Source: JBKSMP01 sp964582055 (lineage in GTDB: Bacteria > Verrucomicrobiota > Verrucomicrobiia > Opitutales > UBA9783). From it: 11,089 bases of DNA. Position numbers and translations under genes: made by a program. The notes under the pieces were generated by a model. The model did not search any database. It was not told the origin of the DNA and saw only the letters and a list, made by a program, of their open reading frames with translations. The stretch's first letter is position 1. Every line of letters begins with the position of its first letter. This document shows positions 6,015 through 11,089 of the stretch, piece after piece. The stretch covers positions 1-11,089 of the forward strand of contig CAZOPT010000025.1 in the NCBI GenBank assembly GCA_964582055.1, written 5' to 3'.

Positions 6015-7775
6015 TTAATGTGCAATTAATTGGATATCAGGGGTCAATTCTATTTGTAACTGATAAACTTTTCCAGGTTTTACATTTAAAGGCATCTTTC
6101 GTTCCAAGATTTGTAAATAACAAATTTTTCCATAATAAGTTTTATAATTAGGATCGTTATAAACTTCTTGCACTTCTGCCCAAGAAGCACCGAAATCATC
6201 CTTAAGGACGGAAGCTTGTAAACTATTTTCTCCTAAAGTAAATGAATGCTCTAATCGATAAGTAGAGTGTGGTGCCGATAAAGGAATAACAAAACGAAAA
6301 CTATCTAAGGTTAACGGTTGTTTGAATTTATAGGCGAAATCTGCTGTAAGAGTAGATCCTGAGAATCTCCAGGAAACTTTGCAGCTACCTAGACCTGGCA
6401 AGATTTTTTCGTCTTTGGAAATCAATTCAGGTTGTTCGTACGAAAATATAAAAGAATTTTTTAGCCCTAAGCTTGTTGTGCAATGCTTTCCGTAAAAGGA
6501 AGGGATTGTTTTTGTGCCATTTAAAGATAATTCTGGCAATAAAACAGGCAGGTAAGTATGAACTGGCCAATCAAAAACGCCAGGACAATGAGGAAATGCC
6601 AATGCATCCGACTCATTTTTTCCACGTCCACCCACAAGAGGTAATTGAATATGCAAGCCCGACGCTGCATCCTGATAAATAAACAAACCTTGTTCTTTGT
6701 TAGGTGTTTTATCAAAAAGAATGAAGCGACCTCCTGTTTTAGTGACGCAAGCAGGTACGTTTAAAGACAAGCCTAATAAGTTTGCTAAGCGCGACCATTG
6801 ACATAAATAACGTGCAACATCAAAACTTACGATGCGTGTTGTTTGAGAAGGCAAGGCACAGCGTTCTTCGTCATTAACTACTAAAGCACCTTTTTCCTGG
6901 TCTAAATAAGAAACAAAGAAAAATTGGAATAAACGGCGCAATAAATCTAAATACAGTGGTTTTTTGTCAGTGCTAATCCAACCATCACGTAAGAATTGCA
7001 GAATAATACTTATGCAATAAATTTGACCGTAAATACCAACACCACGACCATAAGACCAACCCAAACCATCGGAACGAATAAGGTCCGGCAACAATTTAAC
7101 TAATTTTTCTGCAAAAGTGCGCAAACTTGGTAACTTTCGTTCACAAAGCGACAAATTAACATGTAATTTGAGTGCTTGCCGAATAAAAATAAAACTCATT
7201 AATGCCGAAACATCAAAAACACCAGGTAAACCTGTTTCACAGTCGTCCGACAAGAATCCACTGGTGCTTGAAGATTTTATTTGAGCTAAAAATTCATCAA
7301 TTAAACGGCCTGTTTCGTCTTTTTTGGACAAACCCATGCTATAACGAGCAACCGCTTTAGCAATATTAAAGGCTTGTAGCGAACCTTTGGCTTCAGTTCG
7401 ACTCAAGAGACGTTTATCGAGTTCAATACGTGTTTCTTCGTCTAGTTTTTCCCAAATAAGATTGCGTTGTTTGGCGGGACCGAAAGCTAAAAGTCCTAAA
7501 GCGGAGTAGGCTAAGGCGCGACTATTATTATTTTCGCAAGAAATCTGTCGTTTAAGACAACGTGCACCTAATTCTACAAGATCAAAATCATTTACTTTGG
7601 TCTCGCGCGTAGCACGGTAATATTCACCAATAGCTGCCAATGCATGTGCACTTTCTTCCGGTAAAGATGGTTCACCTTCAACCGGTAGTATAATTCCATT
7701 TTCATCGATGGCTCCTAAATTATGTTCTAAAATAGAACGAGCCATATCTAAACATTGATTTGCGAAATTTTGCAT
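6015..7775 (-). CDS. Hypothetical protein, probable alpha/alpha-toroid plus beta-sandwich fold (heparinase/DUF2264-like)
   Basis: A 586-aa protein without signal peptide or membrane segments, so probably cytoplasmic. Residues 1-340 look all-helical, with repeated helix pairs of the kind found in alpha/alpha toroids. They include a glycine- and aromatic-rich turn, DGLGWSYGRGVGIYGQ at about 236-251, reminiscent of DUF2264 and polysaccharide-lyase-like toroid proteins. Residues about 345-580 are beta-rich (GGRFILFDKT, GLHIQLPLVGGRG, YQLQIELTPD), consistent with a C-terminal sandwich as in heparinase II/III-type enzymes. I cannot identify catalytic residues, so lyase or hydrolase activity is only a guess. 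It is a single-gene unit: its promoter lies just upstream, the rpmE2 terminator precedes it, and a strong hairpin follows the stop. No Shine-Dalgarno precedes the ATG. Confidence 0.75.
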   Translation of the reverse strand: MQNFANQCLDMARSILEHNLGAIDENGIILPVEGEPSLPEESAHALAAIGEYYRATRETKVNDFDLVELGARCLKRQISCENNNSRALAYSALGLLAFGPAKQRNLIWEKLDEETRIELDKRLLSRTEAKGSLQAFNIAKAVARYSMGLSKKDETGRLIDEFLAQIKSSSTSGFLSDDCETGLPGVFDVSALMSFIFIRQALKLHVNLSLCERKLPSLRTFAEKLVKLLPDLIRSDGLGWSYGRGVGIYGQIYCISIILQFLRDGWISTDKKPLYLDLLRRLFQFFFVSYLDQEKGALVVNDEERCALPSQTTRIVSFDVARYLCQWSRLANLLGLSLNVPACVTKTGGRFILFDKTPNKEQGLFIYQDAASGLHIQLPLVGGRGKNESDALAFPHCPGVFDWPVHTYLPVLLPELSLNGTKTIPSFYGKHCTTSLGLKNSFIFSYEQPELISKDEKILPGLGSCKVSWRFSGSTLTADFAYKFKQPLTLDSFRFVIPLSAPHSTYRLEHSFTLGENSLQASVLKDDFGASWAEVQEVYNDPNYKTYYGKICYLQILERKMPLNVKPGKVYQLQIELTPDIQLIAH

Positions 7776-7821
7776 AAAATAATTGTTATCGCAGAAATAT
7801 TTACTTAATTTCTTGATACAA

Positions 7822-7848
7822 ATTGTAAAATTTGACCAAAAAAGTCAA
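7822..7848 (-). promoter_or_regulatory. Candidate promoter of the 586-aa protein gene
   Basis: The minus strand has TTGACT (7843-7848), a 15-bp spacer and TACAAT (7822-7827), about 47 bp upstream of the ATG. The spacer is shorter than the 17-bp optimum. The -35 is one arm of a small inverted repeat, TTGAC (7832-7836) with GTCAA (7844-7848), which could be an operator. Confidence 0.35.
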
Positions 7849-7865
7849 GCGGAAGATAAAAAAAT

Positions 7866-7890
7866 AAGAGCCTCTGCAGGCTCTTTTTTT
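7866..7890 (-). terminator. Rho-independent terminator after rpmE2
   Basis: A 7-bp stem, AAGAGCC (7866-7872) with GGCTCTT (7879-7885), has a 6-nt loop and lies 20 bp after the rpmE2 stop. On the minus strand it is followed by TATTTTTTT. It also has a T tract on the plus side, so it looks bidirectional. Confidence 0.8.
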
Positions 7891-7905
7891 AAATGTTTCT
7901 TGATT

Positions 7906-8160
7906 TTATGCGTGTGATGGACGACGGCCAAATTTCTTTTGGAATTTTTCAACACGTCCAGTTGTGTCAACAAAACGCTTTTCGCCTGTATAAACAGGGT
8001 GGGAATCGGAAGTAACGTCTCGTACTACAATAAAATGTTCTACGCCATTAATTACTTCTTTTTCTTTAGAAGACATTGTTGAATATGTTAAAAATCTTTT
8101 TCCGGTTGAAACATCAACAAAACAAACAGGATGATAATCAGGATGGATATCTTTTTTCAT
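7906..8160 (-). CDS. rpmE2: 50S ribosomal protein L31 type B
   Basis: An 84-aa large-subunit ribosomal protein. The sequence MKKDIHPDYHPVCFVDVSTG, the SHPVYTGEKRFVDT motif and GRVEKFQKKFGRR are diagnostic of bL31. The single cysteine (C13) and absence of the CxxC pair place it in the zinc-independent type B class. In many bacteria this class is a zinc-starvation paralogue; in Chlamydia and other PVC bacteria it is, as far as I recall, the normal form. It is cotranscribed with rpmJ, which ends 18 bp upstream, and a strong terminator follows it. Confidence 0.97.
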   Translation of the reverse strand: MKKDIHPDYHPVCFVDVSTGKRFLTYSTMSSKEKEVINGVEHFIVVRDVTSDSHPVYTGEKRFVDTTGRVEKFQKKFGRRPSHA

Positions 8161-8178
8161 TTTTCAAATACAGCTACA

Positions 8179-8307
8179 TTAATAACCTTGACGAGCCTTA
8201 TAGCGAGGATTGGTCTTGCAAATAACATAAATGCGACCTTTCCGACGTACTACTTGGCATTTTGCATTTCGGTTCTTCAAAGATTTAATAGAGGAAACCA
8301 CTTTCAT
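8179..8307 (-). CDS. rpmJ: 50S ribosomal protein L36 (zinc-ligand-poor form)
   Basis: A 42-aa ribosomal protein found by translating the minus strand. It begins MKVVSSIKSLKNRNAKC and continues VVRRKGRIYVICKTNPRYKARQGY, the conserved bL36 core. It has only two cysteines (C17 and one in YVICK), not the full CxxC zinc ribbon, resembling the YkgO-type C-minus form. Its pairing with type B L31 in one operon matches the E. coli ykgM-ykgO arrangement. The start lies about 20 nt after the likely transcription start. An AGAAGG upstream is too distant (about 15 nt) to be an ideal ribosome-binding site. Confidence 0.96.
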   Translation of the reverse strand: MKVVSSIKSLKNRNAKCQVVRRKGRIYVICKTNPRYKARQGY

Positions 8308-8334
8308 AATAAAACACTACTACCTTCTAAAAGA

Positions 8335-8358
8335 ATTATAAAACCCATGAGATGTCAA
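8335..8358 (-). promoter_or_regulatory. Candidate promoter of rpmJ-rpmE2
   Basis: The minus strand carries a perfect TTGACA (8353-8358) and a perfect TATAAT (8335-8340), but only 12 bp apart, well below the usual 16-18. The TATAAT alone would give a leader of about 20 nt before rpmJ. Either the -35 match is fortuitous or the short spacer makes the promoter activator-dependent. Confidence 0.35.
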
Positions 8359-8377
8359 TGCATTTTTTTAAAATATC

Positions 8378-9007
8378 TTAATCCGAATCAAGATTAGATT
8401 CATTTTGATTAGCGGCCGAAAGCATTTTTTCTTTTATCTGTTCCAAAACTTCGTAGCTTACTACATAAGTTTGACAAAACCAATCGTGGAAACCGCGATG
8501 CATACTATTTAGACAAATAAAACATAAATTAAGGCACATGCCAAAAGGCCAAGCACTAAATAAGAAAAAAGTTAAAATACCTGACCGTAAAATACTTTCA
8601 CCGTAATTGGGAAATTTCAATGTCGACAATTTTAAAACACGCAAATTAAAAATTTGTTTTCCTAAGCTTCCGCCTTGTAAAAAAATGCCATTTAAGGAGT
8701 AGTAAGCCCATGCAATAAAAAAAAGGATGCGATCGACAGAAACAAACATATCTACGATTGCTTTATTGGTATTAATTTGGTTGAAAAATTCAAGAAATTG
8801 TCCTGCCTGTAATTGTTTTGTGTATTCCAACAATAATAACTTGAATTGAATAACGACATCCGCATGATAGACCGGAAGCCATAATTTTCCTACAACAAAC
8901 AGGCTTAAAAAGAAAATAAGTATTAAGTCGCAAAGCGTGGCTAAAATACGTTTTCCGACAGGTGCAGGTGGTAAAATCAAATTTAATAATGCTTTTGATG
9001 ATGACAT
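8378..9007 (-). CDS. RDD family integral membrane protein
   Basis: A 209-aa membrane protein of the RDD family, whose members are poorly characterised and include some linked to ion transport. The diagnostic residues are present: VGKRILATLCDLI (R20 and D27) on the first membrane segment (about 21-45), the GGSLGKQIFNLRVL motif at 112-125, and HRGFHDWFCQTYVV at about 170-183, equivalent to the usual RGLHD.....T.VV. Further membrane segments lie at about 88-110 and 140-166. The C-terminal tail is polar. It is the last gene of the rluB-folD operon and its first 25 bases overlap the end of folD in another frame, which suggests translational coupling; no ribosome-binding site is seen. Confidence 0.88.
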   Translation of the reverse strand: MSSSKALLNLILPPAPVGKRILATLCDLILIFFLSLFVVGKLWLPVYHADVVIQFKLLLLEYTKQLQAGQFLEFFNQINTNKAIVDMFVSVDRILFFIAWAYYSLNGIFLQGGSLGKQIFNLRVLKLSTLKFPNYGESILRSGILTFFLFSAWPFGMCLNLCFICLNSMHRGFHDWFCQTYVVSYEVLEQIKEKMLSAANQNESNLDSD

Positions 9008-9873
9008 AAATAATAAGCTTTTAAAGTGTTTTTCATAAGCATTGCGACTGTCATGGGACCAACGCCGCCAGGGACAGGTGTTATATAGGAAGCAATCGGC
9101 AATACATTTTCAAAATGTGCATCACCTTTTAAGGTATAACCTCGTTCGTTTGAGCTAGGGACACGTGTAATACCCACATCGATTATGATTGTACCTTCTT
9201 TAATATAAGTTGCATCGAAAAATTCCGGCCGTCCACAAGCTAAGATTAAAATATCTGCTGATTGTGTAATTTCTTGCAAGTTATGTGATTGGGAATGGCA
9301 AATAGTTACGGTTGCGTTTCCAAAAGCAGAACGTTGCAAAAAGAGAGCACTCAAAGGTTTTCCGACAATCAAGCTACGATTGACAATAACGACGTGTTTT
9401 CCTTCAGTCGGAAGCTGGTAATATTTTAGAAGTTCGATAATACCTGCTGGTGTGCATGGGACAAGTCCTGGGCGATCTTGCAGTAAATTTCCTAAATTTG
9501 TTATTCCAAAACCATCTACATCTTTACAAGGGTGAATGGTGTTACAAATTTTGACGAAATCCATGGAATTAGGTAGTGGAGCTTGCACTAAAATGCCGTC
9601 AATTGTGGTATCTTGATTTAAACGATTTATTTCCTCCAACAATTGTGTTTCGGTTGTGGTTTCGGCATCGAAGACTTTTAAAATACTTTTAATTCCTGTA
9701 AAAGCGGCTTTTGTTTCTTTTTGTTGGACATAGGAGATGGAAGCACCATCATTTCCGACACGCAAAAAGGCGACACAAGGCGGCCGATCTTTTAATTGAG
9801 CGACTTCTATTTTTACTTCCTGTAAAATTTTATCGGCAACTTTGCGTCCGGACAATAATTGGGCAAGTTTCAT
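8983..9873 (-). CDS. folD: Bifunctional methylenetetrahydrofolate dehydrogenase / methenyltetrahydrofolate cyclohydrolase
   Basis: A 296-aa cytosolic enzyme that oxidises 5,10-methylene-THF to methenyl-THF with NADP and hydrolyses that to 10-formyl-THF, supplying purine and formyl-Met synthesis. Motifs in order are SYVQQKETKA (catalytic Tyr and Lys region), GILVQAPLP, PCKDVDGFG, PCTPAGIIELL, VNRSLIVGKPLS, ATVTICHSQSHNL, and PVPGGVGPMTVAML. Two positions differ from the usual pattern: QAPLP for QLPLP, and NRS where most homologues have G-R-S or G-A-S at the nucleotide-binding turn. I start it at 9873 (MKLAQLLSG) rather than at an in-frame ATG 27 bases upstream, because the former fits the family N-terminus and leaves one base after the preceding stop. 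Confidence 0.96.
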   Translation of the reverse strand: MKLAQLLSGRKVADKILQEVKIEVAQLKDRPPCVAFLRVGNDGASISYVQQKETKAAFTGIKSILKVFDAETTTETQLLEEINRLNQDTTIDGILVQAPLPNSMDFVKICNTIHPCKDVDGFGITNLGNLLQDRPGLVPCTPAGIIELLKYYQLPTEGKHVVIVNRSLIVGKPLSALFLQRSAFGNATVTICHSQSHNLQEITQSADILILACGRPEFFDATYIKEGTIIIDVGITRVPSSNERGYTLKGDAHFENVLPIASYITPVPGGVGPMTVAMLMKNTLKAYYLCHHQKHY

Positions 9874-9874
9874 T

Positions 9875-10252
9875 TTACTGTTCACAAATTTCTTGAACAA
9901 AGATCAACAAAAAGGGTTCTTTGTTCATATATTGGGGATTACCTTTTACGCAAACATTTTTGCCGACTAAGTTTTTTACAAGTTCTAACATGAGTTTATT
10001 GTTTGAAAAATCCAGCAAAGCGGCTGATTTATCTTTTTTAATAAGCTGATAAGTATTGGAATTTCTCGTGATGAAGGAATACCATTTTTTGCAGCATTCG
10101 AGGCGGCCTTCGAAGACGCGCACGTGTTGATGAGTAGGATGCTCATTGGATTTTTTGAAGGTAGGATTGGTAACTTGTGCTTGGGAACATCCGCAAGCTA
10201 AGAGCAGCATAACGATAGACGTTAAAACGTAAGGGAATTTTATAAGTTTCAT
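9875..10252 (-). CDS. Small lipoprotein, possible OB-fold
   Basis: A 125-aa exported protein. The N-terminus has lysines, a hydrophobic stretch (about 8-18) and a lipobox LLAC with the lipidated cysteine at C20, predicting a lipoprotein. The mature part shows alternating beta-like segments: VRVFEGRLECC, NTYQLIKK, LVGKNVCVKG and PFLLIFVQEIC. This resembles the strand order of small OB-fold domains, but the resemblance is weak. Cysteines at 53, 54, 101 and 123 could form periplasmic disulfides. Its ATG overlaps the rluB stop by four bases (ATGA), implying translational coupling, and folD begins one base after its stop. The function is unknown; I know of no reason for its place between two cytosolic enzymes. 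Confidence 0.8.
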   Translation of the reverse strand: MKLIKFPYVLTSIVMLLLACGCSQAQVTNPTFKKSNEHPTHQHVRVFEGRLECCKKWYSFITRNSNTYQLIKKDKSAALLDFSNNKLMLELVKNLVGKNVCVKGNPQYMNKEPFLLIFVQEICEQ

Positions 10253-10974
10253 TTTTTTGAAAAGATCAATTGGGTTTCGGTTTGGGTTAAGCGGCGCGAT
10301 TGTCCTGGCATTAATTTTTTATCAAGGATTAAGCCACCGATTTTCCAACGTTTTAATTTGAGGACGTTGTAGCCGAAGGCGAGCAACAATCGTCGGATTT
10401 CGCGTTTTTTCCCTTGACCTAAGGTTACATCTATTTTTCTGGAATTAGCGACACGGACGCTTTTAAATTGCAGGAATTCGTTTTCGCATTCACGGCCTTG
10501 TTTGAGTAAAGGGATGAGGTTGGTGTCGATAGGTTTATCTAGATGAACGCGATAGACTTTTTCGATACCTGAAGATGGATGGGCGACTTTATTGGCGAAA
10601 TTTCCGTCATTGGTGAGCAGGAGAAGACCTTCGCTATCCTTATCCAAGCGGCCGATAAAGACCCACTTTTGGGCACGCAAAGACTTTGGGACAAAGGGCA
10701 GCAAAGTGTTGTTAGAGAAAGGGCTATCATGAGTACAGATGACGCCTTTAGGTTTGAATAGCATCCAGACTTCTGGTGTGAATTGGATTTGGAGGAATTG
10801 AGTTTTCAGTTTACGGTTGCCGACGACGACTGTATCACGTTCGCAATCGATTTTGCAACCTAGGCGTGCGACTTCACCGTTAACGCAAATTTGTCCTTCT
10901 ACGATCATTTCCTCGGCATGACGTCTAGAAATTCCATAAACGCGTGCGAGGACTTTCTGTAATCTTTCTTCCAT
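10249..10974 (-). CDS. rluB: RsuA/RluB-family rRNA pseudouridine synthase
   Basis: A 241-aa RNA-modifying enzyme. The N-terminal S4 RNA-binding domain (about 1-50) has RLQKVLARVYGISRRHAEEM. The catalytic domain has KPKGVICTHDSP at about 74-85, the active-site motif GRLDKDSEGLLLLTNDG with catalytic D111, and GQGKKREIRRLLLAFGYNV at about 186-204, the family's R-x-I-R-R signature. RluB modifies 23S rRNA near position 2605 and RsuA modifies 16S rRNA position 516 in E. coli. Length and motifs fit RluB better, but the two cannot be separated safely here. It appears first in the operon, though a gene fragment may precede it at the right edge. Confidence 0.93.
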   Translation of the reverse strand: MEERLQKVLARVYGISRRHAEEMIVEGQICVNGEVARLGCKIDCERDTVVVGNRKLKTQFLQIQFTPEVWMLFKPKGVICTHDSPFSNNTLLPFVPKSLRAQKWVFIGRLDKDSEGLLLLTNDGNFANKVAHPSSGIEKVYRVHLDKPIDTNLIPLLKQGRECENEFLQFKSVRVANSRKIDVTLGQGKKREIRRLLLAFGYNVLKLKRWKIGGLILDKKLMPGQSRRLTQTETQLIFSKK

Positions 10975-10996
10975 CTTTATATCAATTCAACGCAAG

Positions 10997-11089
10997 TTAA
11001 GGCTTTTGGCAACTAAAAAGCTCAAAAAGATACAACTGGCATAAAAGCTGCTGAGTAAGGGAAGGCATGAGTGACAATGCAATTAACAA
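10997..11089 (-). CDS. Possible 3' end of an upstream gene (partial)
   Basis: From the right edge the minus strand has 30 open codons ending in TAA at 10997-10999, coding a hydrophobic stretch (LIALSLMPSLTQQLLCQLYL) and ending SCQKP. It stops 22 bp before rluB on the same strand, as expected of a preceding operon gene. A second frame is open to a TGA at 11022-11024, so the assignment is weak. Confidence 0.22.
   Translation of the reverse strand: MLIALSLMPSLTQQLLCQLYLFELFSCQKP

Noticed and set aside
8375..8394. Hairpin ATCTT / AAGAT over the stop codon of the RDD gene
   Set aside because: The stem is short with mismatches and the following T run is broken by A, so it is not convincing as the operon terminator.
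9873..9900. Longer FolD start at 9900
   Set aside because: It would add nine atypical residues and overlap the lipoprotein gene, while the ATG at 9873 matches the family N-terminus.
1..11089. CRISPR arrays, tRNA or rRNA genes, insertion sequences
   Set aside because: No regularly spaced repeats, cloverleaf-like sequences, rRNA signatures, transposase genes or terminal inverted repeats were found, even though a CARF-like domain prompted a look for CRISPR-related genes.

Overview
The window is an AT-rich bacterial chromosome segment with ordinary housekeeping genes and one small accessory cluster. Three things point to the PVC group (Chlamydiota / Verrucomicrobiota / Lentisphaerota), probably a host-associated member: a FolD whose C-terminal half reads like chlamydial and verrucomicrobial FolD, a zinc-free type B L31 paired with a zinc-ligand-poor L36, and a type III secretion chaperone near an NtrC-family sigma-54 activator. 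This placement comes from remembered family patterns, not a search. Few genes have a clear Shine-Dalgarno; the two best AGGA sites precede the response regulator and a 56-residue small protein.

Layout. Positions 18-3851, minus strand: ftsK is transcribed first, followed by an NtrC/AtoC-type sigma-54 response regulator with its own likely promoter. Positions 3852-4141 form a divergent AT-rich spacer. Positions 4142-5867 are the only plus-strand genes: a 320-aa protein that looks like an RtcR-type CARF sensor joined to a decayed, truncated sigma-54 AAA+ domain; a CesT-type secretion chaperone; and a 56-aa small protein, closed by a strong terminator. Position 6015 to the right edge is again minus strand. 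In transcription order it holds rluB, a small lipoprotein, folD, an RDD membrane protein, then rpmJ-rpmE2, then a 586-aa protein of likely alpha/alpha-toroid plus beta-sandwich architecture. Strong hairpins separate these units.

How the genes relate. The rluB, lipoprotein, folD and RDD genes overlap or nearly abut (4-nt overlap, 1-nt gap, 25-nt overlap) and form an operon. rpmJ and rpmE2 are a two-gene ribosomal unit. The most interesting part is the plus-strand island. Its first gene aligns along its second half with the AAA+ domain of the intact regulator about 3 kb away, but every ATPase and sigma-54-contact motif is lost. The adjacent chaperone operon has an imperfect sigma-54-like promoter overlapping a plausible sigma-70 promoter. 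This suggests, without proving it, a regulatory link between sigma-54 control and type III secretion.
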